Origin: Stentor roeselii
Taxonomy: Eukaryota; Ciliophora; Heterotrichea; Heterotrichida; Stentoridae
Direction of reading: 5' to 3'
Assembly (NCBI GenBank): GCA_006503475.1
Contig: RSEH01000206.1
Coordinates: 1-64,000, forward strand
Length of the DNA stretch: 64,000 bases
Made by a program: the position numbers and the translations under genes. Below the pieces are notes generated by a model, which was given only the letters and a program-made list of their open reading frames with translations, searched no databases and had not been told where the DNA came from. Position 1 is the first letter of the stretch; every line of letters begins with the position of its first letter. Positions 1-10,796 of the stretch are shown here, one piece after another.

Positions 1-885
1 TGCTACTTGAGTCTCTGTAAATGGAAGAGTCGTGGATTTTAAGTAACAATTATTTGAAACTCGGTCATAAATACAAGCTATTGTTGTGGAACTACATGAA
101 TATATTGTCGTTTCTGAACAGCCTGTCGATGTATCTGCACATGTAATCCCATTCGAGTTCTTTGAAATGTCCATATTTGTTGGCAAGCAACCGGTGCCTA
201 ATGATTCGTCGATAATAGAAACTGAGCAGGTTGAGCAGACTCCAGGAATTATGCAATTTGAGGCTGATCCACTAATCAAGTTTGAATAATCCGGAATTCC
301 TGAGATTATAATAAACTTCCAAACGAATCCAATCACAGCCTTAGCAAAAGCAGTGTTTCTAGTACCTAAACCAGTGTTAAAACCAGTCGATGCAGTACTA
401 AAGGCATGATTAAGGCTAACTATTTGATTTCCATTGACATATGCTTTAAAAGTTGATCCATTATAAGTCAATGCAACTAAAGACCAGGCTCCTGATGGAA
501 AACTTCCACTAGGGCCAGTAATCTCGCCGTTTCCTTGATAATCGACATATATATAAATAGCATTTAATGATTGGTTTCTACCCAAATGATATCTAATAGA
601 AGGATCATAAGTTCTGTATATTAATCGCGATTCTGAATTTGTAGGCATTATCCATTCCAAGTATGAGTGAGGAGTGGGAAGAGCCATGCTAGCTGGAGTT
701 TCTATTTGACAGTCGATGCTACCTAAGTATGCTCCTCGGTCAGTTGACTTTATAGTTCCTAATTCATTATAACTATGCCTGTTATTTCCTGAATAATCCC
801 AAAACCTCTTCCCGAAGTTTATTCCAAATCGATATTCGACAAGAGCTGAATATACGTTCAGAAATAATAGACATATAAAAAACAT
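1..885 (-). CDS. Secreted LamG-like, Cys-rich protein (3' end outside window)
   Basis: An open frame runs from an ATG at 883-885 on the minus strand for 295 codons to the left edge without a stop, so the gene is 5'-complete and 3'-partial. The first ~14 residues (MFFICLLFLNVYSA) form a typical signal peptide. Residues ~15-205 resemble a concanavalin-A/LamG jelly-roll: W-x-L-V-A-L-T-Y-N-G-S-x-F-x-A-Y-V-N-G is the usual LamG strand pattern. After it comes a Cys-rich stretch with many Ser/Thr and repeated CS.C spacings, as in ciliate surface proteins. The protein is probably exported to the cell surface or a secretory organelle. Ligand and family member are unknown. The start lies just after an AT-rich TATAAATG context seen before many genes here. 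Confidence 0.72.
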   Translation of the reverse strand, partial: MFFICLLFLNVYSALVEYRFGINFGKRFWDYSGNNRHSYNELGTIKSTDRGAYLGSIDCQIETPASMALPTPHSYLEWIMPTNSESRLIYRTYDPSIRYHLGRNQSLNAIYIYVDYQGNGEITGPSGSFPSGAWSLVALTYNGSTFKAYVNGNQIVSLNHAFSTASTGFNTGLGTRNTAFAKAVIGFVWKFIIISGIPDYSNLISGSASNCIIPGVCSTCSVSIIDESLGTGCLPTNMDISKNSNGITCADTSTGCSETTIYSCSSTTIACIYDRVSNNCYLKSTTLPFTETQVA

Positions 886-3800
886 TTATAAGATATAAAT
901 GGAAGATTATCTAGTTGGCTGAGTAATAATGAGATTTTTTTTTTAGTAGGATTCCTTATAGATTAATTGTTCATCATCTGATAATTCCATCAAATTTTCG
1001 ACCGTCTTCAGGATATGCATTTCGGTTTTCAGTTGCATGAGTACTTTCTATTGACTTGCTAAAGAAATTCACTGATAAAGAAAAAAAGTGTTTTAAAAAA
1101 TAAGATCAGAGAGGCAAAACTCCTTTCGGATTGAAAATTTCTAGAAAGACTTACTCATCCCAATGTAAAACTAGAGAAAATCGACTCACAGAGAAGCCAC
1201 ATAGACAGGCAATGATTAGCTCGTAATTCTTTAGATGCTGGATTAATCTTTAAGCCTATTGTTTTTTATGAGATATGGCATCTTGGTTAGTGTCAATCAC
1301 TTTTGATTTCAGTTATATGTATCCTAAGAGAATCTCACTTGTTGGAAGTTAGATCTTCAGTAACTGATTATGAAATCATGTAGAATTGTGAAGAAATTTC
1401 GCATTCTATCTGTTTTGACTAGATCTGCACAGTTTTATAATCCTAATGATTATCGATCTGATGATTATAAAACTGAGGTAGAAAGATTTAAGAAACCTCT
1501 TCGGAATTAGGGTTGATTTTTATATACAAAATGAGCATATAAACATATGTAAATGTTAGTTTTTCATTAGATGGATTATTTAAGGAGTTTTCACTTGGAA
1601 TTCAAGTTAAATATAGATTAATACTAAAATTATTCTAATATTATATAGTTGCTATTTTTCAAGTTTGATTTTATATTGAAAGGTAGTTGTTTTAATTATA
1701 GTTAACTTCAAAGATTAATAAATTTAAAATAGTATATTATTTTACAGATTGATTTAAGTAGTTGAAATATAGCATTTAGAAAATACTTTTTTATTTCTAA
1801 TAAATAGTCTCCTTAGATATATGTTTTAGGAAATGAATTCCTAGAATGAACCTCAGGTGTTTGTATCTTAAGTAATGAAAAAACTATCTAGATAAATATT
1901 TTCTTTCCTAAACAAACAAAGTGTAATCAAAGTCCTTAGCCTTATTACTCAGCTCAGAAATTTTAATCAATATGAAGCTATATTAATAATCTCTATCTTT
2001 TAAATGGAAATCGCGAAAGTCAATATCCGAATCAAATCTTGAATCCTTTCAATTAATTTCAATCTAATCAACCGAATCTACCCTAAATTTTCTAGTCAAA
2101 GGTTTTTTGCATCAAAATTGAATATGTGCTCGGCAGAATACTTTAGCAATCATAAAAACTTGGATCTTAGTTACCTGATTAGTCTTTAACTTCTCTTACA
2201 CATTTGATGAAAGAAGAAACTGTGTAGATTATAGAATAACAAAAAGAAATTTAAAATACTTCTCTGTAGTCTTTGAAGCATCTTTTTCTTCACCTGAATC
2301 TCTAGGAAATTGTCTTGAAGTAAGATGAAAGAAAAATTTGGATATCTGGGTGAGAGAGAAAAAGAATCGAGTTTGGGATCCAGAGTGGGGTCAGGGAATT
2401 ATTCTCCGGAACTTAACACCTGATATCTGTCTTTTCCAACAACTTTGGAACAATACATTGATAGAAAATTTTAACCGTCTTCTGAATATGAAAAGACACT
2501 GTTGATTGAAAGATTTAAATTATTATTTCAATCAAGAATTTTAAATTACTAATTTTAAGTAAATTACTTGAATTGAATTTTTTTATATCTTAGATTATAA
2601 TCAATGAATATTCATTTTCAAATTATTTCAAATATTCATAGTGATATCAAATATCTTATTTTAAATTTTCTCAAATTTTTATTACTGTTTGAATATAAGG
2701 TTAAAAATTATTTTGGAGTTGGTAAACCAAAAATTATTACATATCAAAACATTAATTTTAAATTGATTATATAGTTTTGGAAATTTAAAATCTTTTAGCG
2801 TCTACTTTTTTCAGGATTGATCTCCATTTTTTTCCTCTCAAACTTTATCAACATCAGTCAAATTATATTGGATATGAAAAGAATATCATTAGAGCTAAAT
2901 CACTGAAACTAACCCTCTTATCAGCATAGGTCTGAACTTAGTCGCAAATCAATTGAAAAGAAATAGTTTTATTTATGTTAAATTAATCATGGAAAGTTTG
3001 ATTAAGCTAAAATTCTAACTTATTTATTATGATTCAATCAAAAGAATTTCAAAATTAGTCCTTCTATAATTAAGATGCTCATTTCTTGAGATTGAGGTCT
3101 ATTAAATTTAGAAGATTTTATTTCACTCTTATATTCTTGTCTTCAATTATATTATAATTTTATAGTTTATACGGGCATCTAATATAAAAGAAAAAAAAAT
3201 ATAAATTAGTTAAGTATAATGGTTTTGTATATAAATATGAATTTCTCTTTTTTCAATCAAAATAGTCAACTGAAATCTAAATTTGAAAAATAATTCTTGT
3301 CCCTTGAACACCAAATCAATCAAGCTAAGCGAATTAATTCAGAAGAAAGTATGTTAAATTGTTTTATGATAGAAAATTCTAATCTTTATTAGAAACTATT
3401 CTGGCTTTCGAGTGTTAACCATTAGAGTAGTTAAAGGTCCTGCCGAAGTTTTTGACCAATTAGCTCACAACGAGCCTTGAACATATAATTTATTATTTGA
3501 ATTTCATTTCTTACCAAGTCAGTTAGTTTTTGAATATCTGAAAAAATTTAACGATAAATTATTTTTAAATTGACAATGAAGTTTATCTCATACGCTTGAA
3601 AAAGGGCATTTTTTATTCTGAATATGATAAAAATCAAATAATTTTTAACTTATTCTTAGTACTGAATGAGGTAATTCCAAGCAGATGTTTAATTGATCAA
3701 TTTTTATTAAAAACAACTTCTTGATGAGCAGCTATACCCAAAATTAGTTTTTATTTATTTTACGGTTTCTGTTTTGAAGAAAATGACTTCAACTATTTAA

Positions 3801-5764
3801 AAGATTTAATTTTCTGGAATAATTGATTTTAATTATTTCCTCCAAAATTTACTTTTAACCTACATTTTATAAAGAAAGATCAAATAATGAATTTATATCA
3901 TCCTAAAAAAATAGATATATATACAACTTGAATCATACAATGCATAATAATTGGTCTTAAGCTCAATTACTTAATCTAAAAATATAGATATATTAAAATG
4001 AAAAAAAAATTATCAATTAAATTACATTTGATGAATTCTTGGAAACTGAAGGCAGTAAAAAGCCATTTTATATTTTAAGAAAATTAGAAGAGTACATATT
4101 CAAAGCAAATAACATAATATATAAGAAGCTTCTGGCTGATTGTACTAAATCAACCATAACTTTAGTAAATTTGATATTAATAATGCCGCACAAAAGACTC
4201 ATAAAGTGATGAAATTTATATAAATGACAATTTTATTAAATATGCTTAAGAGAGACTATTTTTTTATCTTGATAGTAATTGCAAACAAAATTTTATGATG
4301 AAAGCCAATTAGTAAACAAAAGATAATGGAAAATGAAATATTTTTCTATGGCTCATAATATTTATTATAATACAAAATTTTCAACTCAATATATTAAAAC
4401 TATCAAAGAATTCCTGTTTTTTATCATTTACTATCACTATTATCTTATCACCTTGAAAATTCATTTGCAGTATTGATCCTCATTGCAAAATAATGAAAAT
4501 ACTAAAGATTTATAGCAAACGATTTAAATTTAAACAGGCCATACAAACTTTCCTGATAATTTCAATCTTTAAATTAACCTAATCAAAACCATAAAAATTA
4601 TATAATCAAAGAATTATTAATTTTTCTGATCAATGATTAAGAATACTTTTTTAGTTCTAGGATTTTAGATAGTTTAAAATTTGAATAATTAATAGATTTT
4701 TCAATAATTATCAAAGAAATAACAAAGATTAATAAGTCTACATATAAAAAACTATGCAAATGTTGATGCTTTAAACAATTATTTAGTTGCATCAATTCTA
4801 AGTTGAATCAAATATATTTTAGCAGCTATATTTTCAAGTTCTCACAGGCTTTTAACATACAATCTTTATGAATTTATAATTTAAAAAGAAAGGAACTGAG
4901 AGAAGCTGATATCAAATATAGATCATCTCTTTATATGATTATTTTCCATGAAAATGCTCAGTTACTAAAGAGACAAAATTTTTAAACAGGCCGAGATGCG
5001 AAAATATTTATACCCTGAACTCTCAAGAATATGAAAGAAAAATTGTAATGAATATTATTGAGTAAGAGAAAAATTTATGTGATCGAGGTAAAACTGGATT
5101 TAGGGCTGAACATTTGTTATTAGATAACAGTATTGAAAATAGAGAGACCTGTAGCTGTTTATCTTATATAATTCGAACCCAGTGCATCTCTTAAAGAATT
5201 CTAGAATCATTTATTCATTGTGAAATCCTAAGGCCTGAATTAAGAGTAAAAAATCTCTGGATCATCTGATAGTAATAATATCAAGAGGTTGTGGATATTC
5301 TAAATTATTAGCTTAAATAAACTTACAAAATCAAAGTTAATATGAAAATTTATCATAATCTTGATTTTGAATAATATTTCTACTTTCTCACTAAAACAAG
5401 TATCTTTGAAAATTCATTCAAAATTCCATTTGTATTTATTCGTATATATAAGATAATAAACCAGTTGATGGAAGATTTAAGTATCATGTTCTCGAGGTTA
5501 ATTATAATTCAAGGAATGGCTGAACTAGATGTAGTTTATAACTAATTGAGTTTAAAACTTCTATTTAACTATCTTGGCTAGGGTTCACTTAAAAATAATT
5601 TCAGTGCTTAAGTCTATTCAGGTTAGGATGATCATATGTATATGAACAATTAGCTTATATAATCATGAACCTGATATATTTATAATAAATTATTTAAAAA
5701 CTTTAAAGTGACTACTAATGAATCTTTCACATAGACTATCATATTTCTTATAATAATTCTTATA
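886..5764. other. 4.9-kb AT-rich region without a supportable gene
   Basis: This is by far the longest gene-poor stretch in an otherwise packed window. All six frames are dense in stops, and no RNA gene was recognised. It is not uniform. GC-richer islands lie near 1090-1520, 2280-2490 and 4960-5300. Some frames stay open with coding-like amino-acid usage, for example 1370-1510 (46-aa ATG ORF), 2325-2423 (32-aa ATG ORF), 3569-3721 (51 codons, no ATG at the start) and 4021-4206 (62 codons, no ATG at the start). In DNA this AT-rich such runs are expected a few times by chance. I read the region as intergenic DNA possibly containing decayed gene or element copies. The family is not recognised. 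Confidence 0.5.
1430..1475. repeat. 13-bp perfect inverted repeat with 20-nt loop
   Basis: Arms CAGTTTTATAATC (1430-1442) and GATTATAAAACTG (1463-1475) are exact reverse complements. They would form a hairpin with a 20-nt loop. It lies inside a short 46-codon ORF at 1370-1510. It may be a remnant of a small inverted-repeat element or a chance palindrome in AT-rich DNA. Confidence 0.55.
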
Positions 5765-6733
5765 ATGGAAGAAATTCCCCTTTCATCTTTTATAGACAAA
5801 AATACAAACCTGATCAATCATTCCAAAAACTCATCACCCGAGAAAACCCTCCAACTTCAAAAAAATATTTACTCAACATTCGAATCTCTAGAAGCATGTT
5901 TAAAAGAATCAATCGATCTAGTATTATCTCGAAAACTACTAAGCCATTTCGATTTGAGAAAAAGAATTTCTAAAATTTTTTCTTCTTTTGACTTAATCCT
6001 AGAGAACTTCTTCCCAGAATGGCAGTTTCTCCAGAGTCAAGAATATAGATACTTCTGTGAACACACCTTTCTGACAATGGTCGTGTTATACAAGCACTCA
6101 AAATATATAAAACTTCCTGAAAATGACCAGATGTTATTAATGTGGACGATGCTTTTCCACGACATCCACAAAAGGGGAAGACCAGTTCTTGATAGCCGAG
6201 ACCCTTTTCATCCTTTTCCAAGTGCAATGCGAACTCTAGAAATATTGATAAAAAATGAAATTTTACCTAAAAATGAATACTTAAATGAATTTCGAATTCT
6301 AATCGAATCATCTTTTGAGTTAGACAGGCACCGATTACAAATAATGAGTTATACTAACATAGACCAGATCTTCAAAGGGTTTTTATTCTTTACAGGATTA
6401 TTAAATTCAATGAGTGAAGACTTTAAAAATTATCGAATGATTGAAGAAAGGTTTTCAGATGATCAGAGGTTTTACTTCGAAATGTTGATTTTGATTTTGT
6501 TTCATCAGTCACTGAACATTAACCCCTTTTTCCCTAACCCGAGCTACTTGAATGAGTTTCAGGTAGAGAAATACCTGTCCCCGCGACTGGTAAAACTTTT
6601 GCATATAGTTCATCTAGCTGATCACAACTCTTACAATATCGGGAATTATCAGTATAACCAATGGCCCAATGACAAAGAAATCAAAAGAATGGTGTCAGAA
6701 TATTTAGAATTATTCAAAATTAATCAATATTAA
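5765..6733 (+). CDS. HD-domain (metal-dependent phosphohydrolase-like) protein
   Basis: A 322-aa protein in one exon, starting in a clear TTATAATGG context. Residues ~95-215 carry HD-superfamily landmarks: an EH pair (FCEHTFL), the HD doublet in MLFHDIHKRG, and a later His in HPFPSAM. These are spaced like the metal ligands of HD phosphohydrolases. A further conserved-looking LADHNSYN lies near the C-terminus. The substrate cannot be told; the family includes nucleotide phosphohydrolases and cyclic-nucleotide phosphodiesterases. It is not the classical PDE catalytic domain found in the gene at 56074-58092. The stop is only 9 nt before the start of the next gene on the same strand. It may alternatively be a non-catalytic HD fold. 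Confidence 0.7.
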   Translation: MEEIPLSSFIDKNTNLINHSKNSSPEKTLQLQKNIYSTFESLEACLKESIDLVLSRKLLSHFDLRKRISKIFSSFDLILENFFPEWQFLQSQEYRYFCEHTFLTMVVLYKHSKYIKLPENDQMLLMWTMLFHDIHKRGRPVLDSRDPFHPFPSAMRTLEILIKNEILPKNEYLNEFRILIESSFELDRHRLQIMSYTNIDQIFKGFLFFTGLLNSMSEDFKNYRMIEERFSDDQRFYFEMLILILFHQSLNINPFFPNPSYLNEFQVEKYLSPRLVKLLHIVHLADHNSYNIGNYQYNQWPNDKEIKRMVSEYLELFKINQY

Positions 6734-6742
6734 AACCTCTAA

Positions 6743-9700
6743 ATGGATATATTTAACACATGGCAAAAGATACAGAAGGACCAGTCAATATCGAAAACAC
6801 TTGTCTTTTTTAAGTCACTGCTGGAGAATTACCCTGATCTGGAGTCGATGAATTTGTCTTTTTTATTATCAGAAATATTTGAGAAGATCACGCTTTATCT
6901 GGTCACTCTGTATGCACATTCAGAATCAGATGCATCTGCATTCTTATTGACTCTAGAGTCATTCATCTCCCTATCCAAAGACCCTCTCCTTTATCTAAAC
7001 TTCTGCGAGCTTTACAACACCCTAGGCACAATGTTCCGCAAACAAGGAAATTTAAACCGTAGCCTGAAGTTAATTCAAAAAGGTTTAGACCTGAGCTACA
7101 TAGTTCCAAGTCCAAGTCTAATCAAAGTATTCCTAAACCTGAACATGGCCGGTGTTCTATCCCATTCCTCAAAACATAAAAAAGCTTTAAAATTCTCATT
7201 TTTAGCTTCAAAACAAGCAGAAGAGCTAAACGAATTAATCCTTTCCCCAGAAGATCAAATAAAAATCCAAGAAGCCATATGCATTTCTTATCACACGACA
7301 GGAGTTCAACATGAATTCCTACAAAACCTTACCTCAGCCTTAGAATGGTACACAAAAGCATGGGACTTCGGTAAAAAAACAATAAACGACCAGAACATCG
7401 ACTTGATCGAAAAGATAGAAAAAGCAGTCAAAGCAGTTCAACTAAAATTTCATAAAAATTTTCTTCCAAAGTCAAAAGTGAATCATAGATCACTTCAAAA
7501 TTTCACGAAAATCAACAAAAGCTTCAATGTTTCTAGAACTGTTTTTTCAGCAGCTGGACCCAAGTCCAGGACTTTCAACGGAAAAGTTCTTAGAAAGTCG
7601 CTTAGCAGGTCTGTATTGTCCAGGTCCAGTCAGCGACTATCAGTAGCTAAACTAAATAAACCTCAGCCAGTTGAAGAAAAAAAAACATCAGTTGTTGAAA
7701 CTTGTGTAAAAGAACCTGAAAACTACTTCAAAAAAGTTCTGAATGGATTAGAACAGAAAGTTTTGAAAGGAAATAAAGAAACTATAGCGTGTCAGACTGA
7801 CCAGTCGACACTAACTCCTTATCTTCTTAGCAAGTTCAAAGAAACAAAATCGACTGATTTTGACTATTCTTTCGTAGAAATTTCTGAAAATGCTACAGAA
7901 TTGAAAACTGTTAACTTGCAGGTTGAATTAAAAGAAAACGATCTTGACAGAGCTTTAGTTAAATGTGGAAAAATTGATATTCACTTAAGACAATATGAAG
8001 TCTGGTATTACATCAACTCAGCTCTCACTGTTCTTCATGCAAAAGTCATGAATGAGATGGAGTCTTATGAATTTTCTTATGAACTAAATTCAGAAGACTC
8101 AATCATGGAAGTCATTGACAAGGTCATTCATACTAAACTCGATCTGGTCTCTCAGAAACTTTCTTTAGTGGACTGCAGCTCTTTTGTCCTCATCAAAGGA
8201 ATGCATGTTCGAAACAACTCTGAAATCAAGGTTTCAATCACACAGAAAAAACCTAGAGCTGAATTGAATGTTGTTTTTCACTGTATTGATAAATCTTTTA
8301 GAGGGGAATTCAAATTAATTGAAATTTTAGAGAGGAATAAGTTGGAACTTCTTGAAGCTCAGTTTATTTTTTGTTGTTTTGATGTTGAAAATAATGAGAT
8401 TGTTCTAAGGGTTCCGCCTTCACTTGAGATGATTTATTATAAACATCATGTTTTGGGAAATGGGTTTTCTTATTTCGTGAAGATCTCTGAAGTGATTTTT
8501 GGAAATGAAAAATGTTTTTTGATTGAAGGCATATCGGCTTCTTCACCTCCTGTGCTTCCTCTTTTTGCTGATTTAGATTTGATTTGTAGATTGGCAGAAA
8601 TGAATGAATCAGTTATTTTGAAGAATATTGAAATAATACCTACTTTAATTAATGTGAGAAATTCTCAGCTAAGATTCACTCAACAAAAAGGACTAACAAC
8701 CTTATTCCAAAGAATTCCAACAAAGCTAACAACCGAAATCTCATCACCAGAATACGATACCCTAAAGCAAATAGTCCTAAAGATCCAAAGCGTCTTCCGC
8801 GGTTCACAAGTCCGCAAACGTTTAAAAAAAGACGAAGTTCACTTCATAAAACGTACAATCAACAACATCGACTACATAATCCAAATCGTAGACTCTCCCT
8901 TTAACAAAATTTTAAAGCTTCGAGTGACATCATCAAAATCAACATATACCCTTCAATTCAAGTATCCAATTCCATTCACATCTCCATTCAAAGACACGAT
9001 TCCAGACCTCATCACCTTCCACGACAAGTCCCTCATAATAAAAAACCCGAAATCTTCCACGGCCTTCATTTTCGACAACTCGACAGAATTCAAAGCAATA
9101 AAAAAAATCCAAGAAATAAACCTAAAGCCAAAAAAATCCTCAAGAAATACTTTCCCTGAAGACTTTTATGGAAAAATTCACTTTCGCACTTGTGTGATTC
9201 GAGATAGACTTATCAGGCAGATTTCAATGACTTTGAATCAGTCAGATACCGGTGAAGATATGGCAGAATTTTTGATTTTAAGTGGAACTGCGAAGGATGA
9301 TTTGCAGAAACTGGTGATTGACTTGAAGTCGATATCTGAGAAGTCAGGAATCGAGAAAACAAAACTTACTGCTATTGGGTTTTATGTTGTTAGACATATG
9401 ATCTTTCATGGACAAGGCAATATGGTTTGTATTGACTTTGAAAGTGATATTGATAACTTTGAAAAAAATTTAATTAGGGTCCAAGCAGTCATTCGAGGAA
9501 AACTTTTAAGAAAAAGGCTGAAAATCGATAAAAGAGTTGTTTTGTACAAAAAGAAAGCAAATTTAAATAACTTTATTTGGACTGTTTTGCTAATGAAAGA
9601 CTTTTCTCGGTTTTATCTGATTTTAGTGAAAGATTTCATTGTTTTGAAAAAAGTGCTGAATTTGTCTGGATTTTTCTCTGATGGAAGAAGTCAGGATTTT

Positions 9701-9796
9701 GAAGTGCTGATGAGGAAAGTGATTATTCCTGAGATTAAATTGAGGAAATATGGGCTTGACTGGCAGATGAACGGACTTGAAAAGTACGAAGACTAG
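6743..9796 (+). CDS. TPR-repeat protein with two IQ motifs
   Basis: A 1017-aa protein. The N-terminal ~230 residues are helical and TPR-like, with a recognisable unit around NTLGTMFRKQGNLNRSLKLIQKGL. A basic Ser-rich linker follows at ~250-310. Two IQ calmodulin-binding motifs lie further on: IQSVFRGSQVRKRL (~residue 680) and VQAVIRGKLLRKRL (~residue 915). Each is followed by a domain of similar length and pattern (RTINNIDYIIQIV; KKANLNNFIWTVLL), suggesting a duplicated IQ-plus-beta module. The likely role is a calmodulin-regulated scaffold, perhaps cytoskeletal, but I do not recognise the family. The gene starts 9 nt after the upstream stop, so its promoter must overlap that gene. It ends 5 nt from the stop of the convergent neighbour. 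Confidence 0.8.
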   Translation: MDIFNTWQKIQKDQSISKTLVFFKSLLENYPDLESMNLSFLLSEIFEKITLYLVTLYAHSESDASAFLLTLESFISLSKDPLLYLNFCELYNTLGTMFRKQGNLNRSLKLIQKGLDLSYIVPSPSLIKVFLNLNMAGVLSHSSKHKKALKFSFLASKQAEELNELILSPEDQIKIQEAICISYHTTGVQHEFLQNLTSALEWYTKAWDFGKKTINDQNIDLIEKIEKAVKAVQLKFHKNFLPKSKVNHRSLQNFTKINKSFNVSRTVFSAAGPKSRTFNGKVLRKSLSRSVLSRSSQRLSVAKLNKPQPVEEKKTSVVETCVKEPENYFKKVLNGLEQKVLKGNKETIACQTDQSTLTPYLLSKFKETKSTDFDYSFVEISENATELKTVNLQVELKENDLDRALVKCGKIDIHLRQYEVWYYINSALTVLHAKVMNEMESYEFSYELNSEDSIMEVIDKVIHTKLDLVSQKLSLVDCSSFVLIKGMHVRNNSEIKVSITQKKPRAELNVVFHCIDKSFRGEFKLIEILERNKLELLEAQFIFCCFDVENNEIVLRVPPSLEMIYYKHHVLGNGFSYFVKISEVIFGNEKCFLIEGISASSPPVLPLFADLDLICRLAEMNESVILKNIEIIPTLINVRNSQLRFTQQKGLTTLFQRIPTKLTTEISSPEYDTLKQIVLKIQSVFRGSQVRKRLKKDEVHFIKRTINNIDYIIQIVDSPFNKILKLRVTSSKSTYTLQFKYPIPFTSPFKDTIPDLITFHDKSLIIKNPKSSTAFIFDNSTEFKAIKKIQEINLKPKKSSRNTFPEDFYGKIHFRTCVIRDRLIRQISMTLNQSDTGEDMAEFLILSGTAKDDLQKLVIDLKSISEKSGIEKTKLTAIGFYVVRHMIFHGQGNMVCIDFESDIDNFEKNLIRVQAVIRGKLLRKRLKIDKRVVLYKKKANLNNFIWTVLLMKDFSRFYLILVKDFIVLKKVLNLSGFFSDGRSQDFEVLMRKVIIPEIKLRKYGLDWQMNGLEKYED

Positions 9797-9801
9797 CCTG
9801 C

Positions 9802-10728
9802 TTAACTAAGCTTAGCTCTAAGTAAAGTTTTATTAAACTCTGAACCCAGGACGCTCATGACAGAATCTAGTGAAAGCGTCAAACATTTCGTCAAAGTCTT
9901 AGCCAGGTAGTCTTCTACCAGGCCCTCTTCCCAACAACAGATGACAAAGTCCTCAGTGCTGTTAGAAGCTTGTCCTTCGTAAACAATGAAGCATTTTCCA
10001 CAGTCCAAGGACTTGGAAGCGATGACTTCTCCAGGACAAAAAACTTCAAACTGAGCGACTTTCAAGAGTTGTTTGATTTTGTCTATTTGTACAGAATGAA
10101 ACACCTTTTGAAGTAAATCTACTATTTTTACTTTGGAGTTCCTTGAGGTCTTCTTACTGAGTTGATCAAATACTGAATTATGAAGCACCCAGCATTCAGA
10201 ATCTTCAATAGCAACAGCTTCAACTATATGTGGCACATCATGCAACAGCGAAATTTCTCCAATCAATCCTCCCGCATTGATTTCTTCCCAAACCGTATTC
10301 CCGATTTCAATTTTTACTTTTCCTGACTTGACGACAAATAAATCAGAAGTTTCAAAATCCTTGTGCGCGATTCCTGAACCTGCTTCAAACTTAACCGAGG
10401 TCATCGAATAAATGATTTCAAGAAGATCAGGATACCGAAATTTGCTAAAAATGAATGACTTGCCCAGGGCTTTGCACAAACTACTCACATCTTCAGGGCT
10501 TTTCGGAAAAAACTGAATCGGGAGGCTTTTTCTGTGATTTTCACGAGGGCGTTTGGAAGGTAATGAGAAATCAGTTAAGTTCAAGTCTACCTGCCCGTTC
10601 GAGCTGTGGTCAGAACGAGTGTCAGGCTTGCTGCCTTCGTAGGAGTCCACATCACATTCATCATTCTTACCCACAGGTTGATTAGAAAAGTGATGAACAA
10701 AAAGTTTTCTTGGCTGCACTTGACTCAT
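9802..10728 (-). CDS. Cyclic-nucleotide-binding-domain protein (degenerate pocket)
   Basis: A 308-aa protein. The N-terminal ~95 residues are polar and probably disordered. Residues ~100-190 form a CNB domain with the strand pattern of PKA/PKG regulatory modules (FVVKSGKVKIEIG) and a phosphate-binding-cassette-like GEISLLHDVPHIVEAVA. In active cassettes the P-R-A-A/T arginine contacts the phosphate. Here that position reads P-H-I-V, so cAMP/cGMP binding is doubtful. Residues ~210-300 look like a second, more decayed CNB fold. No kinase or channel part is attached. A role as a pseudo-regulatory or scaffold subunit is inference. Its stop lies 5 nt from that of the gene before it, and its start is 68 nt from the divergent uL15 gene. 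Confidence 0.78.
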   Translation of the reverse strand: MSQVQPRKLFVHHFSNQPVGKNDECDVDSYEGSKPDTRSDHSSNGQVDLNLTDFSLPSKRPRENHRKSLPIQFFPKSPEDVSSLCKALGKSFIFSKFRYPDLLEIIYSMTSVKFEAGSGIAHKDFETSDLFVVKSGKVKIEIGNTVWEEINAGGLIGEISLLHDVPHIVEAVAIEDSECWVLHNSVFDQLSKKTSRNSKVKIVDLLQKVFHSVQIDKIKQLLKVAQFEVFCPGEVIASKSLDCGKCFIVYEGQASNSTEDFVICCWEEGLVEDYLAKTLTKCLTLSLDSVMSVLGSEFNKTLLRAKLS

Positions 10729-10796
10729 TGCCCTATTATAAAACCTTCCTAAAGATAAAATCTAATTCAAAAGTCTGGCTGTGAATCAGATAATAA

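Noticed and set aside
86-289. 67-aa plus-strand ORF
   Set aside because: It is antisense to the LamG-like gene, which has a signal peptide, a domain match and an open frame to the edge.
5163-5195. Possible tRNA T-arm (ATTCGAACCC)
   Set aside because: No matching acceptor stem, anticodon arm or D-arm could be drawn around it.
886-5764. Reading TAA/TAG as Gln (a Tetrahymena-like code) to make long proteins in the AT-rich gap
   Set aside because: All clear genes in the window use TAA, TAG and TGA as stops. Allowing reassigned stops opens several frames equally well, as expected in very AT-rich DNA, so it proves nothing.
9784-9796. Possible 13-nt intron at the stop of the TPR/IQ gene
   Set aside because: The length does not fit the 15-nt class, and reading on leads straight into the convergent gene.
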